Numbered from the stretch's first letter, positions 19,933 to 30,143 are shown. The stretch: 64,000 bases of DNA from Escherichia coli (GCA_021307345.1 CP089930.1:1922001-1986000), one strand, 5' to 3'. The notes: a model not told the origin generated them from the letters alone. Numbers and translations are program-made.

Positions 19933-19959
19933 GCCCGGCATGACGCCGGGCATTTTTTT
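19933..19959 (+). terminator. Terminator of uhpT
   Basis: A GCCCGGC/GCCGGGC stem (19933-19939 with 19945-19951) followed by seven T. It lies between convergent uhpT and ade and slightly overlaps the ade stop codon. Confidence 0.88.
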
Positions 19960-21724
19960 ATTCCGCAATTTCCAGCGTAGTGAAGGCAAACTTCTCGCCA
20001 TCAAACAACCCCTGGCTGGTCAGTTTCAACGCGGGGATCACTGGCAGGGAAAGAAACGCCATCTGAATAAACGGTTCATCCGGTAACGAACCACATTTGC
20101 GGGCGGCAACTTTCAGGGCGTCAATTTGCTCCGCCAGCGACTGCGCCGTGTCGGTGCTCATCAGGCCGGCAATGGGCAACGGTAGATGGCTCTGCACCTG
20201 ACCGTCACGCACCACACACAGCCCGCCGCCATCCTGAATCACCTGATTTACCGCCAGCGCCATCTCTTCCGTACTACGACCGATCACCACAATGTTATGG
20301 CTGTCATGGCTAACCGTCGCAGCCAGTGCACCTTCATTCAGACCAAAGCCCCCAAGCAAACCACAGGCCGGAGCCAGTCGTTGCCCGTAACGCTCAAGCA
20401 CGGCAATAAAGCACACATCATCGCGATCAAAACCATTTTCGCTATAGACGCTGGAGCGGGAGTGCGTAATCAGCTCATTATGGATAACGTCAATGACCCG
20501 ATAGCGTTTTCCGGGCGTAAATTGTAGGGCAAAGTCGCTGGCGGAAACCGGCTGGCGAGCAATAGTATTGCCATACGGTGGGGCGGATTGCGCCAGTCTC
20601 GCCGACTCTTGTGCTTGCAAGGTTTGCGCGTCAATCGGTTCGCCTTTCACCAGTACCTGCTGCACCGTGACCTTACGCGCATCACTTAACAGGACGATAT
20701 CGGCCTGCTTGCCGGGCGCCAGTAAACCGAGATGATTAAGACCAAAATGGCGCGCTGTTGACCAACTGGCGACGCGATATGCCACATGCAGCGGCACATT
20801 GTGCTGTTCGATCAGGCGGCGAATTAAGGCATCGATATGCCCTTCATGGGCGATTTCCCACGGGTTACGGTCATCGGTACAGAGCATACATTGCGGGCTA
20901 TTAAATTCGTTGATTAACGGAGCCAGCGCGTTGAGGTTGCGGGCAGCGGATCCTTCGCGGATCATCAACGACATGCCGAGTTGTAATTTCCGACGGCCTT
21001 CTTCCAGCAAATAGCTCTCATGGCAGTTTTCAATACCGGCAGCAATATAGGCGTTAAGTTCTTTACCGCCTAAACCGGGGCAGTGACCGTCCAGCGTCAG
21101 ATGGCGAAACGCGTCCAGTTTATCGAGCAGCGCATCCTGCCCGCTAATTACGCCAGGGTAGTCCATCATTTCCGCGAGGCCGGTAACCTGCGGGTGATCT
21201 CGCCAGGCGAGCATCTGTTCGAGAGTAAAACTGGCGCCGTTTACATCGCAGCCTTCCAGTGCGGGTACGCAAGAGCTGACTTGCAAATACTGATTCTGCT
21301 TTGCCTGTTCTGCGCAGCGAGCAAACCAGGCGAATCCGGATTCGCCCATGACATTGACGATTTCATGGGGATCGCAAATAACAGTTGTCAGGCCGCGTGG
21401 CAGGGTGGCGGTTTCAAAGGTGACTGGCGTCATCATGCTGGATTCAATATGCAGGTGAGCATCAATAAATCCTGGTACTGCCGTTGCGCCGTTAGCATCA
21501 ATTCGGTGCAAAGCCGGAGCGTTGACGTATTCTGCGCCAACACCAGCAATGTAACGCCCTTTAATCACAATCGGGCCGGAAATTTCTCCGCCATTGATCA
21601 GATCCAAAATAGAGACATTATCAATAATATAATCGGCAACGGCTTCGCCACGGGATACGGCTAACAATTCCTGGTATTCGCTCCGACTAATGTAATGAAA
21701 TTTATGGCTAATAGAATTATTCAT
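19958..21724 (-). CDS. ade: Ade, adenine deaminase
   Basis: 588 residues, amidohydrolase superfamily, converting adenine to hypoxanthine and ammonia. Metal-binding motifs are [10 protein letters not shown] (near residue 93) and DGHCPGL (near 220), with further residues in CTDDRNPWE (near 283). It is convergent with uhpT and divergent from adeQ, a purine transporter, so uptake and deamination of adenine are encoded back to back. In E. coli this gene is normally silenced by H-NS; the 174-base intergenic region is AT-rich. Confidence 0.97.
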   Translation of the reverse strand: MNNSISHKFHYISRSEYQELLAVSRGEAVADYIIDNVSILDLINGGEISGPIVIKGRYIAGVGAEYVNAPALHRIDANGATAVPGFIDAHLHIESSMMTPVTFETATLPRGLTTVICDPHEIVNVMGESGFAWFARCAEQAKQNQYLQVSSCVPALEGCDVNGASFTLEQMLAWRDHPQVTGLAEMMDYPGVISGQDALLDKLDAFRHLTLDGHCPGLGGKELNAYIAAGIENCHESYLLEEGRRKLQLGMSLMIREGSAARNLNALAPLINEFNSPQCMLCTDDRNPWEIAHEGHIDALIRRLIEQHNVPLHVAYRVASWSTARHFGLNHLGLLAPGKQADIVLLSDARKVTVQQVLVKGEPIDAQTLQAQESARLAQSAPPYGNTIARQPVSASDFALQFTPGKRYRVIDVIHNELITHSRSSVYSENGFDRDDVCFIAVLERYGQRLAPACGLLGGFGLNEGALAATVSHDSHNIVVIGRSTEEMALAVNQVIQDGGGLCVVRDGQVQSHLPLPIAGLMSTDTAQSLAEQIDALKVAARKCGSLPDEPFIQMAFLSLPVIPALKLTSQGLFDGEKFAFTTLEIAE

Positions 21725-21898
21725 GTTTTTCTCATTTTGATTTTATCAAATTGATTATTATTTATCATAAAGAAACGTCGCGAGATTATTAAAGAATATC
21801 CATTAATGTGCAATTGAAATGTGATAATTATCACTGAACCAGTGTTGTCATTTGTTTTACAAAAGCAAGGATTTAAATTTCCTTCAATGGACAAAAAA

Positions 21899-23233
21899 AT
21901 GAATAATGACAATACCGATTACGTGAGTAATGAATCAGGGACGCTTTCGCGATTATTTAAACTTCCTCAACATGGAACCACCGTCCGCACAGAATTGATT
22001 GCGGGGATGACCACTTTTTTAACCATGGTGTACATCGTTTTTGTTAACCCGCAAATCCTTGGCGCGGCACAAATGGACCCGAAAGTGGTATTTGTCACCA
22101 CCTGTTTAATTGCCGGTATTGGCAGTATTGCGATGGGGATATTTGCTAACTTACCCGTGGCGCTGGCACCGGCAATGGGGCTGAACGCCTTCTTTGCCTT
22201 CGTGGTCGTGGGGGCGATGGGGATCTCCTGGCAGACCGGGATGGGAGCCATATTCTGGGGCGCAATCGGACTGTTTTTGCTCACGCTCTTTCGTATCCGT
22301 TACTGGATGATTTCCAACATTCCATTAAGTTTACGTATTGGTATCACCAGTGGTATCGGGTTATTTATTGCCTTGATGGGATTAAAAAATACCGGTGTTA
22401 TTGTCGCCAATAAAGATACGCTGGTTATGATTGGCGATTTAAGTTCTCACGGCGTGTTGTTAGGTATTTTAGGTTTTTTTATTATAACCGTGTTGTCATC
22501 ACGTAATTTTCATGCGGCGGTGTTGGTTTCTATTGTTGTTACTTCCTGCTGTGGATTATTTTTCGGTGATGTTCATTTTAGCGGCATCTATTCCATTCCA
22601 CCCGATATTAGCGGTGTCATTGGTGAAGTCGATTTGAGCGGCGCGTTGTCGCTTGAACTTGCCGGTATCATTTTCTCCTTTATGCTGATCAACCTATTTG
22701 ATTCATCAGGAACATTAATTGGGGTAACTGATAAAGCTGGCTTAATAGATAGTAACGGTAAATTCCCCAATATGAATAAGGCGCTGTATGTCGATAGCGT
22801 CAGTTCGGTGGCGGGTGCGTTTATCGGCACCTCGTCTGTTACCGCCTATATTGAAAGTACTTCTGGTGTGGCGGTCGGTGGCCGCACGGGGCTGACTGCG
22901 GTTGTGGTCGGCGTTATGTTCCTGTTGGTTATGTTCTTCTCACCGCTGGTGGCAATGGTTCCACCCTATGCGACTGCCGGGGCGCTCATCTTCGTGGGCG
23001 TGTTAATGACCTCAAGTCTGGCGCGCGTTAACTGGGATGATTTTACCGAATCGGTGCCCGCATTTATTACTACGGTGATGATGCCCTTTACTTTCTCGAT
23101 CACTGAAGGTATCGCGCTGGGCTTTATGTCGTACTGCATTATGAAAGTTTGTACCGGACGATGGCGCGATCTGAACCTGTGTGTGGTGGTTGTAGCGGCG
23201 CTGTTTGCGCTGAAAATCATCCTGGTGGATTAG
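21899..23233 (+). CDS. adeQ: AdeQ (YicO), adenine permease
   Basis: 444 residues, 12 or more membrane segments, AzgA-like branch of the nucleobase permeases. Conserved stretches are TTFLTMVYIVFVNP (near residue 35), APAMGLNAFFAF (near 92) and FDSSGTLIGV (near 275). K-12 AdeQ is a high-affinity adenine transporter. The ATG at 21899 gives the K-12 length; an in-frame ATG at 21887 adds four residues. It is divergent from ade. Confidence 0.95.
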   Translation: MNNDNTDYVSNESGTLSRLFKLPQHGTTVRTELIAGMTTFLTMVYIVFVNPQILGAAQMDPKVVFVTTCLIAGIGSIAMGIFANLPVALAPAMGLNAFFAFVVVGAMGISWQTGMGAIFWGAIGLFLLTLFRIRYWMISNIPLSLRIGITSGIGLFIALMGLKNTGVIVANKDTLVMIGDLSSHGVLLGILGFFIITVLSSRNFHAAVLVSIVVTSCCGLFFGDVHFSGIYSIPPDISGVIGEVDLSGALSLELAGIIFSFMLINLFDSSGTLIGVTDKAGLIDSNGKFPNMNKALYVDSVSSVAGAFIGTSSVTAYIESTSGVAVGGRTGLTAVVVGVMFLLVMFFSPLVAMVPPYATAGALIFVGVLMTSSLARVNWDDFTESVPAFITTVMMPFTFSITEGIALGFMSYCIMKVCTGRWRDLNLCVVVVAALFALKIILVD

Positions 23234-23285
23234 TATCTGATAAGTGTTTCCAGATATCATGAGTGTCGGTTACGCAGGAGAACTC

Positions 23286-23738
23286 ATGATCTGGATAATG
23301 CTTGCCACACTGGCGGTGGTGTTTGTGGTTGGTTTTCGGGTGCTGACATCCGGGGCCAGAAAGGCGATTCGCCGTCTCAGCGATCGGCTGAATATTGATG
23401 TCGTACCCGTCGAATCGATGGTCGATCAGATGGGAAAGTCAGCGGGTGACGAATTTTTACGTTATCTGCATCGCCCGGATGAGTCGCATTTGCAAAACGC
23501 CGCGCAGGTGTTGCTCATCTGGCAAATTGTCATTGTCGATGGTAGCGAACAGAACCTGTTGCAATGGCATCGAATTTTACAAAAAGCCCGCCTCGCAGCT
23601 CCCATTACCGACGCACAGGTCAGGCTGGCGCTGGGTTTTCTGCGCGAAACAGAACCTGAAATGCAGGAGATTAACGCTTTCCAGATGCGCTATAACGCGT
23701 TCTTTCAGCCTGCCGAGGGCGTTCACTGGCTGCATTAA
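23286..23738 (+). CDS. yicN: YicN, membrane-anchored protein of unknown function (DUF1198)
   Basis: 150 residues: one N-terminal membrane helix (about 2-22) and a soluble helical domain. The ATG at 23286 has a good AGGAG ribosome site and gives the K-12 length. It is the last core gene before an inserted toxin-antitoxin pair. Function unknown. Confidence 0.9.
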   Translation: MIWIMLATLAVVFVVGFRVLTSGARKAIRRLSDRLNIDVVPVESMVDQMGKSAGDEFLRYLHRPDESHLQNAAQVLLIWQIVIVDGSEQNLLQWHRILQKARLAAPITDAQVRLALGFLRETEPEMQEINAFQMRYNAFFQPAEGVHWLH

Positions 23739-23747
23739 AACCGCTTT

Positions 23748-23835
23748 GCCTGATGCGACGCTGGCGCGTCTTATCATGCCTACATACCCACGTCTAACCT
23801 GTAGGGCAAATAAGGCGTTCACGCCGTATCCGCTA
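23748..23835. repeat. Degenerate REP/BIME element
   Basis: Two inverted copies of the repetitive extragenic palindrome core are visible: a diverged GCCTGATGCGACGC unit at 23748-23784 and an opposite ATAAGGCGTTCACGCCGTATCCG unit split over about 23805-23835. It lies 10 bases after yicN, as BIMEs usually lie at gene ends. Confidence 0.75.
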
Positions 23836-23874
23836 TGGGATCTGACAGTAGGCGGACGCATTCCTACGTTCTAT

Positions 23875-24198
23875 TTACAGCAGCACCTCTAACCCGTGTT
23901 TTTGCACAATACTAAGCAGTTTTAATGACATACCGCTGGGGCGCTTAGCGCCGCTTTCCCATTTTTGTACAGTTGAAACGCTAGTATTGAGATAGTGAGC
24001 GAAGACGGGTTGACTCACTTTTAATTTTTCCCGCAGTGCTTTTATCTCAACAGGTTGTAAGTCTGGCACGCTGGTCAGGCAGGTTTTGTCAAAAGTACGC
24101 ATTGTTTCGGCAGAAATGACATCAACGCGGGACAATCCAGCAGCCGCGCTGTGAATGGCCTCAAATGCAGGACTTTTGAATTTAGTTTTTGCAGTCAT
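23875..24198 (-). CDS. HTH antitoxin of a RelE/HigB-type toxin-antitoxin pair
   Basis: 107 residues. The C-terminal half (about 50-105) is a Cro/C1-type helix-turn-helix, LREKLKVSQPVFAHYLNTSVSTVQKWE, followed by GAKRPSGMSLKLL, the usual end of NadS/HigA-like antitoxins. The N-terminal 45 residues are the likely toxin-binding arm. It begins inside the last codons of the upstream toxin gene (17-base overlap). The pair sits between yicN and nepI, where I know of no gene in K-12, so it is an acquired module. Confidence 0.85.
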   Translation of the reverse strand: MTAKTKFKSPAFEAIHSAAAGLSRVDVISAETMRTFDKTCLTSVPDLQPVEIKALREKLKVSQPVFAHYLNTSVSTVQKWESGAKRPSGMSLKLLSIVQKHGLEVLL

Positions 24199-24541
24199 AG
24201 CAAATCTCTGTCAGTTCTTTACTGTTAATCATGACCGTCAGTTGGGCTTTCGTCAGGAAGGCATAATGCTTTGCGAGTTCACGAAATCCAGACAGTTCCT
24301 GACTATTGATGTTCGACATATCCTGTTTTGCATATAAAAACGTGTAAAACCAATTGCTAACCCCTTTCGCCAGAATAATTGCACGCTCACGATTTTGGTG
24401 AAGGCGCTTTTTAAAAACGCTACCACCAAGCGCATCAGCTTTACCCTGATCTGTTTCTAAAATGGCCTGGCACAACTCTTCATCTGTTATTGCATGAGAC
24501 TTCGCTTCCCTTGCAAACCATTTAGTTTTAAACACACGCAT
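24182..24541 (-). CDS. RelE/HigB-family toxin
   Basis: 119 residues with a RelE-like fold signature: basic N-terminus (MRVFKTKWFAREAK), a central GGSVFKKRL segment with conserved basic residues, then KGVSNWFYTFLYAKQDMSN and a C-terminal helix ending FRELAKHY. This is the RelE subgroup formerly called DUF1044, expected to be a ribosome-dependent mRNA interferase. Toxin-before-antitoxin order, as in higBA, supports the call. The specific family name is from memory. Confidence 0.82.
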   Translation of the reverse strand: MRVFKTKWFAREAKSHAITDEELCQAILETDQGKADALGGSVFKKRLHQNRERAIILAKGVSNWFYTFLYAKQDMSNINSQELSGFRELAKHYAFLTKAQLTVMINSKELTEICYDCKN

Positions 24542-24768
24542 ATCGTTGAGGTACGGTTATTAAAGTATATCACTAAGTGCGATACTTTATCCCTTGTTCC
24601 CAACTAAATCGCGTAAATGCATATCACCTTGCCATATGATTTTTATTTCCTCGAGCAGCCTCGAATTTTTCCCACGACACCGTAAAGGTTGCAAAAACGT
24701 TAAATGCGTCACACATTTCAATGCTAGACTGACCGGCTTTTCCCCTGAAACATGCCACGGGTAACACC

Positions 24769-25959
24769 ATGAGTGAACATATCGAAGAAAACTGTGGCGC
24801 GGATGCCATCACCCGACCGAACTGGTCAGCCGTTTTCTCGGTGGCGTTTTGCGTCGCCTGCCTGATTATCGTTGAGTTTTTACCTGTCAGTTTGCTGACG
24901 CCGATGGCGCAGGATTTAGGCATTTCGGAAGGGCTTGCCGGGCAATCGGTGACCGTGACCGCCTTTGTGGCGATGTTTGCCAGTTTGTTTATTACCCAGA
25001 CAATTCAGGCCACCGACCGCCGCTACGTTGTTATTTTGTTCGCCGTTTTGCTGACGCTCTCTTGCTTACTGGTTTCCTTTGCCAGCTCGTTCAGAATGTT
25101 ATTAATCGGTCGAGCCTGTCTGGGGCTGGCGCTGGGCGGATTCTGGGCGATGTCAGCGTCACTGACCATGCGTCTGGTGCCGCCTCGTACGGTGCCGAAG
25201 GCGCTGTCGGTGATCTTCGGCGCGGTTTCTATTGCGCTGGTGATTGCCGCGCCGTTAGGCAGCTTTTTAGGCGAGCTTATCGGCTGGCGCAATGTCTTTA
25301 ATGCGGCAGCGGTGATGGGCGTGCTGTGTATTATCTGGATTATCAAATCATTGCCTTCGCTGCCTGGCGAACCCTCGCATCAGAAACAAAATACCTTCCG
25401 TCTGTTGCAGCGTCCGGGGGTGATGGCCGGGATGATCGCTATCTTTATGTCCTTTGCGGGGCAATTCGCTTTCTTCACCTATATTCGACCGGTATATATG
25501 AATCTGGCGGGATTCGGCGTAGATGGCTTAACGCTGGTGCTGTTGAGTTTTGGTATCGCCAGTTTTGTCGGTACGTCGCTTTCGTCGATCATTCTTAAAC
25601 GTTCAGTAAAACTGGCCTTAGCGGGAGCACCGTTAGTGCTTGCTCTTAGTGCACTGGTACTGACGTTGTGGGGAAGCGATAAAATTATTGCTACCGGTGT
25701 GGCGATTATCTGGGGGCTGACCTTTGCTTTAATTCCCGTGGGCTGGTCAACGTGGATCACCCGCTCATTAGCCGATCAGGCAGAAAAGGCGGGATCTATT
25801 CAGGTGGCTGTTATTCAGCTTGCCAATACCTGCGGCGCGGCAATTGGTGGTTATGCACTGGATAACATTGGTCTGACTTCGCCGTTAATATTGTCTGGCA
25901 CGTTGATGTTGCTTACCGCGCTGTTGGTTACTGCAAAAGTGAAAATGAAGAAATCCTGA
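24769..25959 (+). CDS. nepI: NepI (YicM), purine ribonucleoside efflux pump
   Basis: 396 residues, MFS DHA1 family, 12 predicted helices. K-12 NepI exports inosine, guanosine and related nucleosides with proton antiport. The MFS motif between helices 2 and 3 is weak; the motif [14 protein letters not shown] of helix 4 is clear. The ATG at 24769 gives the K-12 length. The 227-base upstream gap is AT-rich and separates it from the toxin-antitoxin pair. Confidence 0.95.
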   Translation: MSEHIEENCGADAITRPNWSAVFSVAFCVACLIIVEFLPVSLLTPMAQDLGISEGLAGQSVTVTAFVAMFASLFITQTIQATDRRYVVILFAVLLTLSCLLVSFASSFRMLLIGRACLGLALGGFWAMSASLTMRLVPPRTVPKALSVIFGAVSIALVIAAPLGSFLGELIGWRNVFNAAAVMGVLCIIWIIKSLPSLPGEPSHQKQNTFRLLQRPGVMAGMIAIFMSFAGQFAFFTYIRPVYMNLAGFGVDGLTLVLLSFGIASFVGTSLSSIILKRSVKLALAGAPLVLALSALVLTLWGSDKIIATGVAIIWGLTFALIPVGWSTWITRSLADQAEKAGSIQVAVIQLANTCGAAIGGYALDNIGLTSPLILSGTLMLLTALLVTAKVKMKKS

Positions 25960-26000
25960 TATCAGGTTAAAGAAGTGTTGGTCAGTGGCTGTTGCCGCTC

Positions 26001-26294
26001 TTACATATCCGGGCATTCTACCCTGCCCAACGCTTCCCAGTAGTTACTCTGATTATTACGCTCCATCGCCACGATGGCTTCGCGTATGTGTTGTTTATTG
26101 CTTTCATCAGACAACATTAACTTTTCCCACGCTTCATCTGATAACGATGCCTGCGGGGTACAAATTTTTCGCAAATCCTGTAATACCGTATCTTTCTCTT
26201 TCGCCGATTGTAACGAGCTAAAAGGCGACTCGGCATACACCATACCCGGCATCGCGAAAACAGCGAAAATAAGAAGCAGCGTCGTTGGTTTCAT
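26001..26294 (-). CDS. yicS: YicS, small exported protein
   Basis: 97 residues with an N-terminal signal peptide (MKPTTLLLIFAVFAMP, cleavage likely after VYA near residue 22). The mature part is short and charged with two Cys, suggesting a disulfide in the periplasm. The ATG at 26294 gives the K-12 length. It is divergent from nlpA. Function not established. Confidence 0.88.
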   Translation of the reverse strand: MKPTTLLLIFAVFAMPGMVYAESPFSSLQSAKEKDTVLQDLRKICTPQASLSDEAWEKLMLSDESNKQHIREAIVAMERNNQSNYWEALGRVECPDM

Positions 26295-26513
26295 GAGTTC
26301 TACCTTTTTACAAATGGCATCGAATGAAGCATAAGTGTAGTTTGTTTTCATCGCTCTAATCATGCTGTACGAAACGCGTTTTAGTATTCAGTAAGAAGTG
26401 CCAGACCTTATATTCCTCTTTTATTCCTTTTTCTTCTTATCGATAGCATTTCGTTTTTTAACCGCAGCGACCTTACCGCTATAGTCAGGTCATCATTAAT
26501 AAAAGGATAAAAA

Positions 26514-27332
26514 ATGAAACTGACAACACATCATCTACGAACAGGAGCAGCGTTATTACTGGCAGGAATACTACTGGTAGGCTGCGACCAGCAAAGCAGC
26601 GATACCAAACACATTAAAGTTGGCGTCATAAACGGTGCCGAACAAGATGTGGCGGAAGTCGCAAAAAAAGTGGCTAAAGAGAAGTATGGCCTTGAGGTTG
26701 AACTGATTGGATTTAGCGGTTCATTGCTGCCGAACGATGCAACAGATCATGGTGAACTGGATGCCAATGTATTCCAGCATCGCCCTTTCCTTGAACAGGA
26801 TAATCAGGCGCACGGTTATAAACTGGTGGCGGTGGGGAATACCTTTGTATTCCCCATGGCGGGATATTCGAAAAAAATTAAAACGGTCGATCAGCTAAAA
26901 GATGGGGCGACAGTGGCGATTCCGAATGATCCGACCAACCTTGGGCGGGCGCTGTTACTGTTGCAAAAAGAGAAACTGATTACGTTGAAAGAAGGGAAAG
27001 GTTTACTGCCAACGGCATTGGATATTACCGATAACCCGCGTCATTTGCAGATAATGGAACTGGAGGGGGCACAGTTGCCGCGTGTACTGGACGACCCGAA
27101 AGTGGATGTGGCGATTATCAGCACGACTTATATTCAGCAAACCGGGCTTTCTCCGGTGCATGACAGCGTATTTATTGAAGATAAAAATTCGCCGTATGTG
27201 AACATTCTGGTGGCGCGGGAAGATAACAAGGATGCAGAAAACGTGAAGGAATTTTTGCAATCTTATCAATCACCAGAAGTTGCTAAAGCGGCAGAAACTA
27301 TCTTTAACGGTGGCGCGGTGCCGGGCTGGTAA
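26514..27332 (+). CDS. nlpA: NlpA, inner-membrane lipoprotein-28
   Basis: 272 residues, MetQ/NlpA substrate-binding fold. The signal peptide ends in the lipobox LVGC with acylated Cys24; the next residue is Asp, which retains the lipoprotein in the inner membrane. It is a paralogue of MetQ, with FQHRPFLEQDN and VAIPNDPTNLGRAL typical of methionine-binding proteins, and has a minor role in D-/L-methionine supply. A strong AAAGGA ribosome site precedes the ATG. Confidence 0.97.
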   Translation: MKLTTHHLRTGAALLLAGILLVGCDQQSSDTKHIKVGVINGAEQDVAEVAKKVAKEKYGLEVELIGFSGSLLPNDATDHGELDANVFQHRPFLEQDNQAHGYKLVAVGNTFVFPMAGYSKKIKTVDQLKDGATVAIPNDPTNLGRALLLLQKEKLITLKEGKGLLPTALDITDNPRHLQIMELEGAQLPRVLDDPKVDVAIISTTYIQQTGLSPVHDSVFIEDKNSPYVNILVAREDNKDAENVKEFLQSYQSPEVAKAAETIFNGGAVPGW

Positions 27333-27357
27333 TTATCAACCGCGCCGCGCCAGACGA

Positions 27358-28260
27358 TCACATTTTTCTGGCGCGGCGGCGGGAATCCATTGAAATCAAA
27401 ATCACCGATGACAGAATCAGCAGCGTTCCCAGCCAGTCAGGTAATGTGAAAGTGATCCCCAGCAACAGCAAAGAGAGCAGCGCGCTACTTAATGGTTCTG
27501 CACAGCTCAAAACGCTGGCTTTTGGCCCGCCAATTAACTGTGCGCCTTTCAGATACAGACTAAAGGTTAGCGAAGTTCCAATTACCACCAGATAGAAAAA
27601 TGCCAGAATCAGGCTGCCATTAACCACGAAATTTGTTCCTTGTCCGGCATAAAAGGGCAACAGGATCAGACCTCCAATGAGCATACTCCAGCCGACCACT
27701 GGCAACGTGCCGTAACGGGAAATGAGCGTTGAGGGGTATGTTGTATAGAATGCGGCAGCAAATGCCGAGGCGATACCCCAGAATAACGCAGCAGGAGAGA
27801 TCGATAATGACGTCGGATTACCGTGCGTCACCAATAAAAACGTACCAATCAGCGATGTCAGAATGGCGCAAAAAACCAGGATGCCGGGGCGTGATTTACG
27901 TACCAGTGAGAACCATGCCACGATAATCGTTGGTGATAAAAATTGCAGCACCGTTGCTGTAGCGGCATTGGATTTTTCAATTGTCAGTAAGAAAGTAAGC
28001 TGGACGGTCAGTGCGCCAACAACGGAAAAAATCAGCAGGCTGATGGCATCTTTATGATTTTTAATGATTGAGAAGACTTTATCGCCGTGGACAAAGGAGA
28101 GCGTTAGCAGAATAAAACCGGCAAATATCAGTCGCGTCATAGTCAGAAACTGCGATGACATCTGGCTTTGCTCCATGATGTATTGTGCGCAGACACCTGA
28201 ACTTCCCCACAATACGGCGGCAATTAGAACGTTCAGCATCCCCTTTCTGGTGGAACCCAT
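27358..28260 (-). CDS. yicL: YicL, EamA/DMT-family transporter
   Basis: 300 residues with about ten predicted membrane helices in two EamA repeats (about 8-140 and 150-290). It is a member of the drug/metabolite transporter superfamily with unknown substrate. The second repeat ends with a basic tail (RRRARKM). It is convergent with nlpA. It is a few residues shorter than I recall for K-12 YicL. Confidence 0.92.
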   Translation of the reverse strand: MGSTRKGMLNVLIAAVLWGSSGVCAQYIMEQSQMSSQFLTMTRLIFAGFILLTLSFVHGDKVFSIIKNHKDAISLLIFSVVGALTVQLTFLLTIEKSNAATATVLQFLSPTIIVAWFSLVRKSRPGILVFCAILTSLIGTFLLVTHGNPTSLSISPAALFWGIASAFAAAFYTTYPSTLISRYGTLPVVGWSMLIGGLILLPFYAGQGTNFVVNGSLILAFFYLVVIGTSLTFSLYLKGAQLIGGPKASVLSCAEPLSSALLSLLLLGITFTLPDWLGTLLILSSVILISMDSRRRARKM

Positions 28261-28360
28261 TTTTCCCCTCTACATACGGTTTTGTCATTTATGTATGCAG
28301 GCATGATAGCAAAAATGGCAAGGATGGCTCTGTTCATATAAGGCATATTTATGTTGCCTT

Positions 28361-28519
28361 TCAGCAATAGTTACGCATCTTGAGCAATAACAGGCAGACC
28401 ATTGATACGTCTGACATTATTATCGCCAGCCAGAAGCAATCTGAAAATAAAATCGACCGTGAGGCTTTTATATTATCCTCGTCGGAATCATAAATATTTT
28501 TCTCATAAGTATCCTTCAT
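28361..28519 (-). CDS. Possible 52-residue protein with a hydrophobic segment (weak)
   Basis: This minus-strand frame starts MKDTYEKN, is acidic at first and has a hydrophobic stretch (about residues 29-47, LAIIMSDVSMVCLLLL with short breaks). No convincing Shine-Dalgarno lies upstream of the ATG, and I do not recognise it. It is listed only because the 484-base gap 28261-28744 holds nothing else I can name; it may be chance. Confidence 0.2.
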   Translation of the reverse strand: MKDTYEKNIYDSDEDNIKASRSILFSDCFWLAIIMSDVSMVCLLLLKMRNYC

Positions 28520-28744
28520 AGTTTGCGTCGGTCGTTATTCAAAAGCATTGAAATCTCTTATCACGTCGCAACGAAATATTTTTGCATTAGCGTCGCTGAC
28601 AAATAGCGTGGGTAATTTGATGAGGTCGAGCATTATTTTTATCTTTATGAAACGCGTGAAATGCTTATTAAACCGTCATGTTATGGCGTTATCATTTTTT
28701 TCTGACAGCATGTTACTGTTCGCTTTTTAAACGCGAAGAATGTT

Positions 28745-29962
28745 ATGCAAATCCATAAAGTGATCAAACCCGAGTTTGTGAAGAAGTTTTCCTGTGTCGG
28801 ACCTGACTGCCTGATTTCCTGTTGTCAGGGATGGCAAATAGATATCGACAAGAAAACTCATCATGATTACCTCAACGCACACCATCCGGAAATTTCCAGG
28901 CTGGCGAAAGAGAATTTGATGCTGGTGCGAAAAGGTAAACAAAGATATTCGAGAATTAAGCTGGACGCGCAGGGGCAGTGTCCGTTTCTCGACGAAAATA
29001 AACTCTGCCTGGTTCATCGCGAGCTGGGAGGCAACGCGCTTTCAGTTACCTGTTCTACTTATCCACGTTGTAAAAAGCACTACGCGGATACAACTCGTTA
29101 TTCGATGACGCTTTCATGTCCGGAAGTAGCCCGGCTGGTATTGTTCGATGCCGACAGCATGTTAGTGCATGAACAAGATGAGCTGCTGGCGAAGGCGAAA
29201 AACAATATCATCGCCCGGCAGCAGCCGGTTAATCAGATCCAACAGATTGTGCATCTCTTTGCCTGGCACCTTCTACAGTCGCCATCGTTGAACGTTGAAG
29301 AGAACCTGATGGCGCTGGCACAGTTTATGGTTTACTTGCAACGCATTGAGTTCGATCTGCATCGCCATTTTGCGCAGGCCGAACAGTATCATCAGGAACT
29401 ATTAAGCGAGCTGGCGGCAGGTATAAGTTTGATTCATCGCTCAACGTCAACGGAGTCGGTTGGATTGAAGGTGCGCGCGCTGTCGGCATTGGGTTCACTT
29501 ATCGCGAATGAAGGCGCCAGGGATAACATTATCGCTGGGGTGCATCGGAAGATGGCAGTGTATTTAAACATTACAGCCAGCACGGATAAGCAGGATCTGG
29601 TCGATAAGTTTGCAGTTCTGGATAAGCAATGGCAGCAGCTTTGCCAGGATTCTATCCTCAGCGCCCCGCATGTATTGCGCAATTTACTGACCTACAAAAT
29701 TTACCACTGTCATTTTCCGGATGCTGATTTCTCAACGATCATGCGCCAGGTTTACCGTTTAATCCTCGATTATTTCTATATAAAGCATTTGTTGAGTGTG
29801 ACATCGCTGGAAGCAACTCCTGATGAGGCAACGGTGCTGAAGATTGTGGCGAGCCTTGCCGAGAAAACCTTGCATTCGCCAATTATCAATCAGCGGATGG
29901 ATAAAGCGATTGACATGATCAATGCCGGGGACGATCTCTCCTGCCTGCTGTTGATTTGTTAA
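28745..29962 (+). CDS. FliB-like lysine N-methylase
   Basis: 405 residues, similar in length and layout to Salmonella FliB, which methylates lysines of flagellin. The N-terminal cysteine cluster CVGPDCLISCCQGW (near residues 18-31), CPFLDENKLCLVHRELG (near 78) and CSTYPRCKKHY (near 101), plus MTLSCPEVARL (near 122), match the family and may bind a metal cluster. There are no flagellar genes nearby. It occupies the place where K-12 has setC. The stop codon falls exactly at the junction with a rhuM-derived repeat (29960-30008), so the native C-terminus may have been altered. Confidence 0.85.
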   Translation: MQIHKVIKPEFVKKFSCVGPDCLISCCQGWQIDIDKKTHHDYLNAHHPEISRLAKENLMLVRKGKQRYSRIKLDAQGQCPFLDENKLCLVHRELGGNALSVTCSTYPRCKKHYADTTRYSMTLSCPEVARLVLFDADSMLVHEQDELLAKAKNNIIARQQPVNQIQQIVHLFAWHLLQSPSLNVEENLMALAQFMVYLQRIEFDLHRHFAQAEQYHQELLSELAAGISLIHRSTSTESVGLKVRALSALGSLIANEGARDNIIAGVHRKMAVYLNITASTDKQDLVDKFAVLDKQWQQLCQDSILSAPHVLRNLLTYKIYHCHFPDADFSTIMRQVYRLILDYFYIKHLLSVTSLEATPDEATVLKIVASLAEKTLHSPIINQRMDKAIDMINAGDDLSCLLLIC

Positions 29963-30008
29963 ATTCGCCTGCCGGGGACTGGGTTAAGTCTTTGTCTGAC
30001 ATGTCGCC
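29960..30008 (-). pseudogene. Remnant of the 5' end of a second rhuM copy
   Basis: These 49 bases match 31253-31301 with only three mismatches. The latter segment covers the first 14 codons, start and ribosome site of rhuM. Read on the minus strand the remnant begins MSDKDLTQSPAGEF, then runs into the fliB-like gene and loses all similarity. It is the stump of a deleted duplicate, fused to the stop codon of the methylase gene. Confidence 0.85.
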
Positions 30009-30109
30009 GCCATTGCAATAAATGTTAAGAACGAACTCGGTTAAGCCGAATGAATCATGAACAGAAGAAAATGTCTGGTTTTAATCGTATTACAAGGGAT
30101 TGGTGAACA

Positions 30110-30143
30110 TCAGAAGAGGCATTTTGGCGGAGATCACAGGAGT
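30110..30143. repeat. Partial selC-end att copy, left border of the rhuM islet
   Basis: It matches the last bases of selC (core at 30122-30143) with one base missing, and shares the preceding CAG-N-AGAGGCATT with the copy at 31775-31810 but not with selC itself. It is a scar of an integration at the selC 3' end. Confidence 0.8.
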
